From assembly GCA_017745595.1 (NCBI GenBank), contig WMBV01000027.1, positions 28,302 to 92,301 of the forward strand: DNA of 64,000 bases, written 5' to 3'. Positions within the stretch are counted from its first letter, which is position 1, and the number at the start of each line of letters is the position of its first letter. Positions 28,027-36,661 of this stretch are shown here, one piece after another. The translations under genes were made by a program, and so were the position numbers. Below the pieces are notes generated by a model. That model saw nothing but the letters and a program-made list of their open reading frames with translations. It was not told the DNA's origin and made no database searches. The DNA is from Bordetella petrii (lineage in GTDB: Bacteria > Pseudomonadota > Gammaproteobacteria > Burkholderiales > Burkholderiaceae_B).

Positions 28027-28157
28027 CGGTGTCTGACACCCTTCGGGAGTCAGACACCTGGCGCAGCCGGGTCCGCGGCGTCCCCGATAGCAGCATCCAT
28101 TTCATCCCGGGCGGGTCTCGAGGCAGGTGTCCGACTCCCGAAGGGTGTCGGACACCG
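28027..28157. repeat. REP-like palindrome cluster 2 (between fabI and osmC-type gene)
   Basis: Two full units in opposite orientation, at 28027-28059 (CTGAC type) and 28125-28157 (CCGAC type), separated by 65 bases. Both genes end toward the repeats: unit 1 begins 9 bases after the fabI stop and unit 2 ends 27 bases from the other stop. The order of orientations is the reverse of that in clusters 4, 5, 7 and 8. Confidence 0.88.
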
Positions 28158-28183
28158 ATATCGGCGGCGCTCCCCGCCTATCC

Positions 28184-28582
28184 CTACGCGGGCCGCACCA
28201 CCAGGGTCGACACCTGCACGTCGACCGCGGTCATCAGCTTGTGCAGCGGGCATTTCTCGGCAATGGCGTGCAGCTCGTCGATCTGCGCATCGCTCAGTTC
28301 GCCATGCAGGGTCAGCTTGGCGGTCAGGCGATAGATCCCCTTGCGTTCCTCGCTGGCATCGCGCACCACGTCCACATCGATCGATTCCAGCGGAATTTCC
28401 TTGCGCTGCGCGTACAGCATGACGGTCATGGCCTTGCAGCCGCCCAGCGACGTATCGAAATAATCGTGCGGATCGGGCCCCGCGCCCTGCGGCTGCGGCA
28501 TGTCCAGCGGCAGCGCGTGGCCTTCGGCCGTGGCGGTGAACTGCAGGGTGCGAGGGGCATTCTGGCGTACGCGTATGGTCAT
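28184..28582 (-). CDS. OsmC/Ohr-family protein
   Basis: A 132-residue OsmC-fold protein (thiol-dependent peroxide reductase family, cytosolic). The two redox cysteines are Cys49 in GGCKAMT and Cys111 in EKCPLH. Length and C-terminus match the short YhfA/OsmC branch rather than Ohr. The neighbouring genes give no hint of the oxidant. The start is the ATG before TIRVRQN. Confidence 0.88.
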   Translation of the reverse strand: MTIRVRQNAPRTLQFTATAEGHALPLDMPQPQGAGPDPHDYFDTSLGGCKAMTVMLYAQRKEIPLESIDVDVVRDASEERKGIYRLTAKLTLHGELSDAQIDELHAIAEKCPLHKLMTAVDVQVSTLVVRPA

Positions 28583-28771
28583 GGGCGCTCTCCGGCAACG
28601 CGGCCCGGCCGGCCGCCCGCCCTTTGTAGCATTTCCCGGCGGGGTCCGGTACCGACGGCAGGCTTCCCCCGGGGGGGCGATGCCCCGGCACGCGGCGGAT
28701 TACTGACAATAAACTGAACTCTCTTTATCCTGAGCGGTCAGAGCAGGTCTGTATTTTCGACAGGAGTCCCC

Positions 28772-29461
28772 ATGAGCGCCCGCCAGCTACTCGATCAACT
28801 ACTGCAATCCGGCCAGGGCCTGGCCCGCGACGCCAGCGCGCGCGTGCAATCGGCCAGTGCCGGCGGCAATGCCCCGTCGTTCCTGGCCGGCCTGGGTGGC
28901 GGCGCGCTGGGGGCCGGCGCCCTGGGGCTGCTGATGGGCAGCAAGAAAGCCCGCAAAATCGGCGGCAAGGTCGCCATGTACGGCGGCATGGCCGCGCTGG
29001 GCGCCCTGGCCTACCGCGCCTACGGCGACTGGCAGCGCCAGCAGCAGGGCCAGGCGCCGGCGCAGGCACAGGCGCCGCAAACGCTCGACCGGCTGCCGCC
29101 GGCCCAGGCCGAACGGCACAGCAGCGCCATTCTGTCCGCCATGATCGGCGCGGCCAAGGCCGACGGCCATATCGGCCCCGAAGAGCGCCAGTTGCTCGAA
29201 ACCGAACTGGGCAAGTTATCGTCCGACGCCACCGACCGCCATTGGCTGGAAGCCGAACTGGCGCGCCCGCTCGACCCGGCGGCGGTGGCCGCGGCCGCCC
29301 AGACCCCCGAAATGGCCGCCGAAATGTACCTGGCCAGCCTGCTGGTGGTCGATGAAGAAAGCTACATGGAACGCGCCTACCTGGACGAGCTGGCGCGCCA
29401 ATTGAAGCTGGCGCCCGACTTGAAGGCGCAGCTCGAGACCCAGGTCAACACGGCGGGCTGA
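28772..29461 (+). CDS. DUF533 / TerB-like family protein (YebE-like)
   Basis: A 229-residue protein with two parts. Residues 30-85 are Gly/Ala-rich and hydrophobic (LGGGALGAGALGLLMG, then AMYGGMAALGALAY), a likely membrane-inserting pair. Residues 110-225 form a helical TerB-like domain (AMIGAAKADGHIGPEERQLL and VVDEESYMERAYLDELARQL). Family members are widespread in proteobacteria and of unknown function; E. coli YebE is an envelope-stress gene. It stands alone and ends toward nadC with REP-like units between. Confidence 0.85.
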   Translation: MSARQLLDQLLQSGQGLARDASARVQSASAGGNAPSFLAGLGGGALGAGALGLLMGSKKARKIGGKVAMYGGMAALGALAYRAYGDWQRQQQGQAPAQAQAPQTLDRLPPAQAERHSSAILSAMIGAAKADGHIGPEERQLLETELGKLSSDATDRHWLEAELARPLDPAAVAAAAQTPEMAAEMYLASLLVVDEESYMERAYLDELARQLKLAPDLKAQLETQVNTAG

Positions 29462-29468
29462 AACGCGA

Positions 29469-29572
29469 GGGTGCCTGACGCGGGTGTCAGGCTCCGTAGG
29501 TACCTGACACCGCTGTATGCGGAAAATCTCGGTCAAGCATCGGTGTCTGACACCCTTCGGCAGTCAGACACC
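29469..29572. repeat. REP-like palindrome cluster 3 (between DUF533 gene and nadC)
   Basis: A half site at 29469, a type-B unit at 29483-29511 (GGTGTCAGGC...CCTGACACC) and a type-A unit at 29541-29572 with GGGAG changed to GGCAG in its loop side. The cluster lies between two convergent stop codons. Confidence 0.85.
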
Positions 29573-29603
29573 CGGTAAACACCGTAAAGCCGCGGCCCCC
29601 GCG

Positions 29604-30479
29604 TCAGCTGTCCAGCCCGATGTCCAGCACCCGCGCGCTGTGCGTCAGCCAGCCCACGGCAATCAGATCGACGCCGGTGGATGCCACCGCGGGCGCCGAT
29701 TCCGGCGTGATGCCGCCCGAGGCTTCGGTCACGGCGCGGCCGTCCACGCGGCGCACCGCCTCGCGCAGCGTGGGCAGGTCCATGTTGTCGAGCAGCACGA
29801 CGTCCACGCCGATGTCCAGCGCCTGGTCCAATTGCTCGAGCGTGTCGACTTCCAGTTCGATCTTCACCATGTGGCCGATGCCGGCGCGCGCCCGCGACAC
29901 GGCCTGGCGCACCCCGCCCGCCACCGCCACGTGGTTGTCCTTGATCAGCACGGCATCGTCCAGGCCATGGCGGTGGTTGCTGCCGCCGCCGACCCGTACC
30001 GCGTATTTCTGCACGGCGCGCAGGCCCGGCAGGGTCTTGCGGGTGCAGGTGACCTTGGCACCGTGCGGGCGGATGGCATCGGCGATCGACGCCGTGGCAG
30101 TGGCCACGCCGCTGAGATGGCACAGGAAATTCAGCGCGGTGCGCTCGGCGGTGAGCATGCCGCGGGCCGGCCCGCTGATCACCGCGATTTCCGCCCCCGG
30201 CCGCAACCGCGCCCCATCGGCCAGCAGCGGCTGGAAGTCGATACCGTCATCCATCAGCCGGAACGCCAGGCGGGCCAGATCCAGGCCCGCCAGCACCCCT
30301 TCCTGGCGCGCCACCAGGCGTGTACGGCCCTGCGCGTCGGCCGGCACGATGGCATCGGTGGTCAGGTCGCCGGCGCGGCCCAGGTCTTCCAGCAAGGCGG
30401 CGCGCACCAGCGGCTCGAGCATGACCACGGGTAGCGGCGCGACGGGCAGGACAAGATCAGAAGCCATGTTTATGCTCAT
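29604..30479 (-). CDS. nadC: Nicotinate-nucleotide pyrophosphorylase (carboxylating)
   Basis: A 291-residue quinolinate phosphoribosyltransferase: it turns quinolinate and PRPP into nicotinate mononucleotide, CO2 and pyrophosphate in de novo NAD synthesis. Motifs include [47 protein letters not shown] and LLDNMD. ATG codons at 30479 and 30467 are both possible; the first overlaps a putative operator. nadA and nadB are not in the window. The promoter has a perfect TTGACA -35 with an operator-like palindrome over its spacer and -10; the next gene downstream of the repeats encodes a NadQ-like regulator. Confidence 0.96.
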   Translation of the reverse strand: MSINMASDLVLPVAPLPVVMLEPLVRAALLEDLGRAGDLTTDAIVPADAQGRTRLVARQEGVLAGLDLARLAFRLMDDGIDFQPLLADGARLRPGAEIAVISGPARGMLTAERTALNFLCHLSGVATATASIADAIRPHGAKVTCTRKTLPGLRAVQKYAVRVGGGSNHRHGLDDAVLIKDNHVAVAGGVRQAVSRARAGIGHMVKIELEVDTLEQLDQALDIGVDVVLLDNMDLPTLREAVRRVDGRAVTEASGGITPESAPAVASTGVDLIAVGWLTHSARVLDIGLDS

Positions 30480-30489
30480 ATCGAGTATT
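30471..30489. promoter_or_regulatory. Second NadQ-type operator copy, over the nadC start codon
   Basis: TATGCT-N7-AGTATT matches the upstream site TATGCT-N7-AGCATA with the same spacing and two changed bases in one arm. It covers the nadC initiation codon at 30477-30479. Seen directly; binding is inferred. Confidence 0.45.
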
Positions 30490-30525
30490 TAAGAGAGAAA
30501 AAAAGCGGCCAAGCTGCCGGTTTAG

Positions 30526-30556
30526 TTATGCTATTGCTGAGCATAAAGGGTGTCAA
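30526..30556 (-). promoter_or_regulatory. nadC promoter with overlapping palindromic operator
   Basis: On the minus strand the -35 is TTGACA (30551-30556, perfect), the spacer is 17 bases and the -10 is TAGCAT (30528-30533). The palindrome TTATGCT-N7-AGCATAA (30526-30546) covers the -10 and most of the spacer, the position expected for a repressor that excludes RNA polymerase. A NadQ-like NAD regulator is encoded nearby. Confidence 0.7.
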
Positions 30557-30602
30557 GAGGGGGATGCCCGATCGAAACGCTGGCGGGGCCACCAGGTCCT
30601 GC

Positions 30603-30732
30603 CAGGTGTCCGACCCCCGCGTCCCTCTGCCAGGTGTCCGACTCCCGCGCAGCGGGTGTCGGACACCGTTGTATTGAGAAGGCGCGGCCAACCGTCGGTG
30701 TCTGACACCCGCTGCGCGGGAGTCAGACACCT
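30603..30732. repeat. REP-like palindrome cluster 4 (between nadC and nadQ-like gene)
   Basis: A half unit at 30603-30620, a full CCGAC-type unit at 30632-30668 and a full CTGAC-type unit in opposite orientation at 30696-30732. Both full units have the enlarged loop CCCGCGCAGCGGG or its complement, so their loops changed together. The cluster ends 37 bases from the stop of the nadQ-like gene. Confidence 0.88.
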
Positions 30733-30768
30733 GGATTCACCTGGATGCCTTGCTCCCGGCCCCGGCCT

Positions 30769-31746
30769 TTATTCCGCCTGGCGCGCCAAAGGCAGTTTGC
30801 TGCCCGCGATGGCGCGTTCCAGCAGAACGTCGCGCCGGAAACGGAACAATTTGGCGGGCCGCCCCGCCGTGCCGGTGGCCATGTCGCCGGTTTCTTCGAC
30901 CAGGGCCTGCTGTTCGATCAGGCGGCGGAAATTCTGCTTGTGCAGTCCGCGGCCCGCCAGGGCCTCGACCGCCGTCTGCAACTGCAGCAGCGTGAAGGCG
31001 GGCGGCATCAGTTCGAACACCACCGGCCGGTATTTGATCTTGGCGCGCAGCCGCGCGATGCCGGTGGCCAGGATGCGGCGATGATCGTGGCGCATGGCCT
31101 GCCCCGGCAACGTAAGCCCGGGGGGAATGGAACCCCCGTCCGCCGGCGCCGCACTGCCGTTGATGCCCGTGGGCTGCCGCAACGCCTCGGGCACCAGCCC
31201 GGCCTCGAACAGCAGTTCGTAGCGCTGCAGCACCATGTCTTCATTCCAGGCGGCGCCATCCAGCCCGAACGTCAGCGCCGCGCGCTGGCGCCGGTGCGCC
31301 TGGGCGGCGCGGCCGGCCGCGGCCCCGGCCCACGCCCACAGGCGCGGCGCGATCAGTTCGGCCACCATGGCGGGCGGCCCGTCGCGGTGGTCTTCCCAGG
31401 GGAAATAACGGTACCAGTCTTGCCAACCCACTTGCGCCACGCCGGTTTCGCCGGCTTCGCGCGTCAGGCCCAGATAGCTGACCGAAATCGTGCGCCGCCC
31501 GCCATCGTCGGAGCGGTCGCGGTCGGCAAAGGTGTACAGCTGTTCGATGTATCCCAGCGGATGATGCGTCTGCGTTTCGACCCAGGCCCGCAAACCCGCC
31601 TGCAACGACCTGTGTTCCAGTTCGAAAGGCCCCGCCGGCAAGGCACGGGCGTCTTCGGTGGTCAGCACGCGGGGCTGGCCCTGCGTAACGGCCACCAGCA
31701 CGGCGACGAGTTCGGCGGAAACAGAGCGTTCGATGGGATCGGTCAA
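30769..31746 (-). CDS. nadQ: NadQ-like NAD biosynthesis regulator (COG4111, Nudix-related plus winged helix)
   Basis: A 325-residue protein. The N-terminal half resembles a Nudix-fold ligand domain (LQAGLRAWVETQTHHPLGYIEQLYTF and ISVSYLGL), but a catalytic Nudix box GX5EX7REUXEEXGU is not recognisable. The C-terminal 80 residues look like a winged helix (FELMPPAFTLLQLQTAVEAL, NFRRLIEQQALVEETG, GRPAKLFRF), the layout of NAD-sensing NrtR/NadQ regulators. It follows nadC on the same strand, with REP-like units between. The repeated TATGCT-N7-AGCATA element at nadC is its likely target. Symbol by family resemblance. Confidence 0.75.
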   Translation of the reverse strand: MTDPIERSVSAELVAVLVAVTQGQPRVLTTEDARALPAGPFELEHRSLQAGLRAWVETQTHHPLGYIEQLYTFADRDRSDDGGRRTISVSYLGLTREAGETGVAQVGWQDWYRYFPWEDHRDGPPAMVAELIAPRLWAWAGAAAGRAAQAHRRQRAALTFGLDGAAWNEDMVLQRYELLFEAGLVPEALRQPTGINGSAAPADGGSIPPGLTLPGQAMRHDHRRILATGIARLRAKIKYRPVVFELMPPAFTLLQLQTAVEALAGRGLHKQNFRRLIEQQALVEETGDMATGTAGRPAKLFRFRRDVLLERAIAGSKLPLARQAE

Positions 31747-31916
31747 GGTTGGCGCAGGGCGGCAATGGCGAAGCCTGGATTATAAGAGCCGGCGTGTTGC
31801 AACAGCCCCTTTCAAACGACACATGCCGTCAACCCCGGGCGAGCGTGCCCGGCCTAAGATGGACGATAAGCCCGCGGGCGCGGCACCCGCCGCCCCGCCG
31901 TTCCCAGGAGGTCATC

Positions 31917-32150
31917 ATGAACAAGACTGCCCGACAGAACATGCCCGCCGAACACGTCGACGACCGCCCGTCCAAAACGCCCACGGACATCCGGCAGGGC
32001 ACCGGCACCATGCCCATGCCCGACGAGGCCCCCGACGTGGCCGGCCGCGCCCGCCGCGGCCGCGCCATCGCCGAACCGGGCGACCCGGGCGTGATCACGC
32101 CCGAAGACGACGTGCTGGATACCTCGCACCTGCACCGGCGGGGACGCTGA
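31917..32150 (+). CDS. Small hypothetical protein (77 residues)
   Basis: A 77-residue, hydrophilic, acidic/proline-rich protein with no recognised domain. It is supported by a near-perfect ribosome site, AGGAGG, five bases upstream of the ATG, and by a distinct composition (MPMPDEAPDVAGRARRGRA, ending DTSHLHRRGR). It lacks signal and membrane segments and is probably disordered. It lies between the divergent nadQ-like gene and the end of the fimbrial operon. Function unknown. Confidence 0.65.
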   Translation: MNKTARQNMPAEHVDDRPSKTPTDIRQGTGTMPMPDEAPDVAGRARRGRAIAEPGDPGVITPEDDVLDTSHLHRRGR

Positions 32151-32206
32151 CGCGCGGCCGGCCGCAGCCGGCACCACGCCGCCACGCGGCGTGGCGGCGC
32201 AGCGGG

Positions 32207-32998
32207 CTATTTCGTGCCCGGTGATTCGGCAAGACTGCGCGTCCCTTCAACGACCCCGCCCGTATCGTTGATGACGGAATAAAACACCCGGGTGCCGGTC
32301 ATTTGCCCCAGCCCGCCCGGCCCCACCGGCACGTCGACGCTTTCCCGCGGCCCCAGCATGTCCGGCGGTGCCAGCGTCCTGGCGGACGGATCGTTGCGGG
32401 CGGCGCCGACGACCAGGTCGAGCAGGGTCTGGTGTACCGGCGTGGGATTGGTAATGTGCAATACCTCGCCCTGCCCTTGCCGCCGCAACTCGAAGCGCAG
32501 CGCTTCGTGCGGGTCGGGCCCGACCGCCGGCATCCCCGCGGGGCGGAAAAACAGCTTCACGCGGGTCCGGAAAGAAATCTGCAGAAGATCGGTCTGCGGG
32601 CTCGCCGCCTTGGGGGGGATCTCGAGGATGTTCAGCCAGTACACCGATTCCTCGTCGGCGGGCGGGCCGGCGCGGCCGGTGTACATGATGCGCAGGCGTT
32701 GCGTGGCGGACGGCTCCAGGCGCAACACGGGCGGCACCACAAGAAACGGCACCGCAAGGTGCTGCGGGTCGGCCGCCCGGTCGCCGGTATCGATCCACAA
32801 CTGCAGCAAGACCGGCTGGCTTCCCTCGTTGGTCACCCGCGGCGTGACTTCGGGCTGCTTGGCCGAGACGATCAAGCGGGTGTGGCTGAGCGATACCGCG
32901 CCCTGTGCCGCGAACGCGGCCAATATCGCTGCCGCCGCGAACAGGCGGCGCAGCAACGCTTTGGCGTCCCAAGATAGCAAGAAGGTTCGATGTGGCAT
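32207..32998 (-). CDS. Periplasmic fimbrial chaperone (second copy)
   Basis: A 263-residue PapD-type chaperone. A signal peptide of about 34 residues ends near AAFAAQGA; the immunoglobulin-like domains follow. The family motif is YWLNILEIPPKA (residues about 120-131), with FRTRVKLFFRPAG, the strand that donates to pilin subunits, and NPTPVHQTLLDLV. It is the last gene of the fimbrial operon, 4 bases after the adhesin. A second chaperone at this end suggests a dedicated partner for the tip adhesin; this is inference. Confidence 0.92.
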   Translation of the reverse strand: MPHRTFLLSWDAKALLRRLFAAAAILAAFAAQGAVSLSHTRLIVSAKQPEVTPRVTNEGSQPVLLQLWIDTGDRAADPQHLAVPFLVVPPVLRLEPSATQRLRIMYTGRAGPPADEESVYWLNILEIPPKAASPQTDLLQISFRTRVKLFFRPAGMPAVGPDPHEALRFELRRQGQGEVLHITNPTPVHQTLLDLVVGAARNDPSARTLAPPDMLGPRESVDVPVGPGGLGQMTGTRVFYSVINDTGGVVEGTRSLAESPGTK

Positions 32999-33002
32999 GG
33001 CG

Positions 33003-34112
33003 CTATTTGTAGTCCAGCGTGAACGTCACCGACGAACGTACCGTGCCCGGAGATACCGTCGGTTCGGTTTGATACAGCGAGGCTTGCATCGGCACGGTGT
33101 AGCTGCCGGCCCGGGTGGGATCGTAGCCAGCCAAAGGATATACGGTGCCGAAGGTGACCGGCGTTCCGTCGCCCTTGGCCAATTGAATACCGATGCCGGT
33201 GGCCGTGGAAGACGAGGCCAGCGCAACCACGCCTTGCGCGGCATTCAGTACGCTGGTGGTGGGCGCGAAACTGTATCCAATGCTCTGGTATCCCGCGGGG
33301 CAATTGTTGAACGCCAGGTTGAACGGCCGGGTTGCCGTTGTGCTGCCTATGCCGCTGAACGCACTCAACGCCACCGGCGGAAACACCACATTGACATCCG
33401 GCGTCGTGCAAGTGCCGCCCGACACCAGGGCAACGGTATTGGGCAGCACCTGCGCGATGCGGTATGTAAGGCCGCCCACCGAGGTCAAATTGCCGTCGGT
33501 CTGCAGATGCCGCAAATACATCGGGTCGAAGATCGTGACCATCGCGGGCAATACGGCGCTCTGGCGCCGATACAGGCGAATCTGCACGTCTGCCCCCACC
33601 GCGAACGGCTGGCCGTTGTCGTACGAAATCGGGAAGGACACGGGCGGCGTCTGCTGCCCGCCCGTGGAGATCGTCAGGGGTTGCCAGTCCGAAGCCTGGC
33701 CCTTGACGGTGAAGCGCCAGCGCGCCACGTAACTCAGGGTAGGGTCGTTGGTTCTGTACAGGGCGTAGGTCTGGCCATCGACGTTCACCGTGCCTTCCCG
33801 CGCATACGGTGGATAGCCCTGCACGGTCAACTGGGCCGTGCCGGCGGACTGCAGCAGCGGCAGCGGCGTGCATCGCCACGCGGTGGGGTTCGGCGCGGTC
33901 AGCCACGGCCCGATCGGGTCGCCCACCTGCGAGTCCCGGTTCACGAATATCGTGGCCGAGCCGAAGTACTGATAGTAGATGTGGCCCGACGAACTGGCAT
34001 CGCGAACGCAGTCGGCCCAGTATCCGTCGGCGTGCGCCGCGCAGGCGGACAATGCCAAGGTGGCCAGCGCCCAGCGGGCACCGCCACGTCGGCGCATTCG
34101 AGTTTGCATCAT
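33003..34112 (-). CDS. Fimbrial tip adhesin (FimD-like)
   Basis: A 369-residue exported protein with a signal peptide ending near CAAHADG. The N-terminal two thirds resemble a lectin-like adhesin domain. The last 150 residues form a pilin domain (TPDVNVVFPPVALSAF, FNLAFNNCPAGYQSIG) ending in the donor-strand-accepting C-terminus VTFTLDYK. Its start overlaps the usher stop codon by 4 bases and is preceded by AGGAGC. The position after the usher matches the Bordetella fimBCD order, where FimD is the tip adhesin. Receptor unknown. Confidence 0.85.
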   Translation of the reverse strand: MMQTRMRRRGGARWALATLALSACAAHADGYWADCVRDASSSGHIYYQYFGSATIFVNRDSQVGDPIGPWLTAPNPTAWRCTPLPLLQSAGTAQLTVQGYPPYAREGTVNVDGQTYALYRTNDPTLSYVARWRFTVKGQASDWQPLTISTGGQQTPPVSFPISYDNGQPFAVGADVQIRLYRRQSAVLPAMVTIFDPMYLRHLQTDGNLTSVGGLTYRIAQVLPNTVALVSGGTCTTPDVNVVFPPVALSAFSGIGSTTATRPFNLAFNNCPAGYQSIGYSFAPTTSVLNAAQGVVALASSSTATGIGIQLAKGDGTPVTFGTVYPLAGYDPTRAGSYTVPMQASLYQTEPTVSPGTVRSSVTFTLDYK

Positions 34113-36661
34113 GGTTTTGCTCCTGACGCCGGGGCGCACGTGGCCGCGAGCTCGCGAAAGCCCGGCCCCCGGGGCGCGGCGATCCGGGTCACGTCGTACG
34201 GCACGACACAGCTTTTCTCCGCCTCGTCGCCCCATTTGACCGACACGCTTCCTTTCTGGGCCGGCAGGCGCACCAGCGCCTGGCCCGCCTGCGCCACGAA
34301 GCCGATGTTGTTGCCTTCAGGGTCCAGAACGGCGGCGCCGAACGGCAAGGCATTTCCCTGGGTATCGGTAAGCGTCATCAACACCGAATACCCACTTTCC
34401 GTGTCGAACTGCACCAGGGCAATGGCGCCGGCGGTGGGCGCCAGGCGCCGGCTGGTCTCTTTGACCTCGACATCGGTGGAAAGCCCCTTGGGGTCGATTT
34501 CAACCGTATTCTCGCGATAGGGGCTCAGGTAAGGAACAATGGCCCGGCCGCGCCGGTCGAGCCGCACGCCGCTGTAATTGGTGACGCGCGCCCCGTGGGC
34601 GTCCTTGGCCTCGATCAGGGCCGCGGTTTCGCCCAGCATCGGGCCCAGCACCACGCCGCCCGAATACGCCACGATGCCGCCTGAAACGCTGGCGCTGTAT
34701 TGCTTGTAGCCGCTGCCGCCCGATGCGCTTGCCCCGATATTGGCGAACGGCGCCGACCACGACCCGGACGCCCCGCCCGTCGTCGAGCGCGGGCCCGGCC
34801 GGCCCTCGACCGTGCTGGCAAAGGCGCTGTAGCCGAACTGATTGTCGCTGCCCGCCACGCCCGAGACCGAGGTCTGCAGGCCCTGCGCATGGCTGTCGCG
34901 GCTGTAGTTGGCGCTGAGGGTGGGCGAACCGAGCTTGGCTCCCAGCGGCACGGACAGCGTCAACATGACCTGGTTGTTCCATTCCCCCGACGTCAGGTTG
35001 CGGGTCCGGCCGGCGCTGATGCCGTAATTCACTTTCTTGAACTGGTTGTTGTACTGGGCCTGGAATTCGGTGTCGGCCCCGCTTTTGTCCCAGTAATCTT
35101 GCCGCGAGGCATTCAGGCTCACCGCGCCCCAGCCGTCGGGCAGTGTCTGGGTCAGGCTCAGCTGAAAACGGTGGCGGCGGTTTTGCAGCGACCGGTAGGG
35201 CCAATCGGGGCTGCTGCCGGAAAGCCCGCGCAGGGCGAATGCATCCGTGGCCTCGTAATAGCCCGAACTGGAATACCGGTAAGCCGCCAGCGCCACGTTG
35301 GTGCCAGTGACCGGCAGAATGTTCGAATAAGCCAACCGCAGGCGGTGGCCATTATGGTTGCCGTCGTCCAGTTCGGTGCGGGCGTAGATCAGGTCCGACG
35401 AAAACGCGCCCAGCGGCGTATTGAGCCCCACCCCGCCCGCGGCCGCGTTGTAGCCGTCGGCGGCCGTGATCCCCGTATAACCGGTGACCACGTTCGAAAA
35501 ACCATGCCGCAGGGTTCCCATGAAAAGCGAGGGCGTATCGTCCACCACGTTATTGCGGAACTGGCCCGCCGTCAGGCTGTAGCGCGTTACGCCGGGGCGC
35601 AGCAATTCCGGCATCGAGGCGAATGCCACGGTAAACGTATGTTCGCTGCCATCGGCCTCGGTAACGGTCACCCGCAAATCGCCGCCAAAGCCGGTGGGAT
35701 ACAGGTCATCGATCACGAACGGCCCCGGCGGCACGGTGGTTTCGTAAATCAGGTTGCCCTGCTGGGTGATACGCACCCGCGCGTTGCTGTTGGCAATACC
35801 CTGCACCACCGGCGCGAAGCCGCGCTGCGAATCGGCATACATGCGGTCTTCGGACGCCAGCTGCACCCCACGGAAGCTGAGGCTCTCGAAGACCTGCCCG
35901 TCGGTGATGGCATCGCCCACCGTCAGGCGGCTGCGCCACGGCGCGATACCGCGTTCGGCATAGGCGGCGATGCCCTGGTACGACGTGCCGCGGCCACTGC
36001 CCGCGTTCAGCGCGCTGCGGTAGCGCAGCCGCCACTTGCCCACGTTCAGCCCGGCCCGCAGACCCAGGTAATGGCTCGTGTCGCTGCCCATCGACGAGGC
36101 GGAGCCATCGGTGTGATAGGCCAGGTAATCGTATTGCAGCATGCCCGCCGTGATGCCGTCGTCCCAGAGTTCGGGGCTGACGTAGCCGCGGGCGTGCCGC
36201 CGCAGCAAAGTCTGCGGCGCCGTGATATTCAAACGCAGTTCCGCGCTGTCGAACACGGCTTGCGCGCCATCGACGATGTCGCCCAGCGGCCAGCATACCG
36301 GGCCTTTCTGCAGCGCCGCGCGCACAGCGGGATCCACGTTGTCGAGGTTGAAGCCCACGCTGTCCAGCAACGACAAATCGAAACAAGGCTGCGCCCCGGC
36401 CGTATCGCCTCCCGTGTCGGGCAGGCGAAAAACGATCCGGTACCGGCCCTTCCATGCATCATTGAGGGTCACGTCTATCCGGTGCTCTCCCTCGGGCATG
36501 GCCGTGCTCTTCGAGAACATGCGTATGTCCACGGGCGAACGCAGGAACGACTCGTCGAACTCGACTTCCGCGGCATGCGCCGGCGCCGCGCAAGCCAGGG
36601 CGATGGCCGCGATGATTGCCAGCCGCCGCGAATCGGCTAACTGGCGGGCTTTTGCTGGCAT
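34109..36661 (-). CDS. Outer-membrane fimbrial usher
   Basis: An 850-residue usher that translocates and polymerises pilin subunits. After a signal peptide (ending AAPAHA) come the N-terminal chaperone-binding domain (VEFDESFLRSPVDIRMFS), the 24-strand barrel with plug (PPGPFVIDDLYPTGFGGDL is the signature motif, followed by GDLRVTVTEADG), and two C-terminal domains, the last with a Cys pair (KSCVVPYD, ATCAP). It overlaps the chaperone gene by 25 bases and the adhesin gene by 4, so translation is coupled. Length is normal for the family. Confidence 0.96.
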   Translation of the reverse strand: MPAKARQLADSRRLAIIAAIALACAAPAHAAEVEFDESFLRSPVDIRMFSKSTAMPEGEHRIDVTLNDAWKGRYRIVFRLPDTGGDTAGAQPCFDLSLLDSVGFNLDNVDPAVRAALQKGPVCWPLGDIVDGAQAVFDSAELRLNITAPQTLLRRHARGYVSPELWDDGITAGMLQYDYLAYHTDGSASSMGSDTSHYLGLRAGLNVGKWRLRYRSALNAGSGRGTSYQGIAAYAERGIAPWRSRLTVGDAITDGQVFESLSFRGVQLASEDRMYADSQRGFAPVVQGIANSNARVRITQQGNLIYETTVPPGPFVIDDLYPTGFGGDLRVTVTEADGSEHTFTVAFASMPELLRPGVTRYSLTAGQFRNNVVDDTPSLFMGTLRHGFSNVVTGYTGITAADGYNAAAGGVGLNTPLGAFSSDLIYARTELDDGNHNGHRLRLAYSNILPVTGTNVALAAYRYSSSGYYEATDAFALRGLSGSSPDWPYRSLQNRRHRFQLSLTQTLPDGWGAVSLNASRQDYWDKSGADTEFQAQYNNQFKKVNYGISAGRTRNLTSGEWNNQVMLTLSVPLGAKLGSPTLSANYSRDSHAQGLQTSVSGVAGSDNQFGYSAFASTVEGRPGPRSTTGGASGSWSAPFANIGASASGGSGYKQYSASVSGGIVAYSGGVVLGPMLGETAALIEAKDAHGARVTNYSGVRLDRRGRAIVPYLSPYRENTVEIDPKGLSTDVEVKETSRRLAPTAGAIALVQFDTESGYSVLMTLTDTQGNALPFGAAVLDPEGNNIGFVAQAGQALVRLPAQKGSVSVKWGDEAEKSCVVPYDVTRIAAPRGPGFRELAATCAPASGAKP

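Noticed and set aside
34700..36640. A 646-codon plus-strand frame opposite the usher
   Set aside because: Antisense shadow of a clear usher gene.
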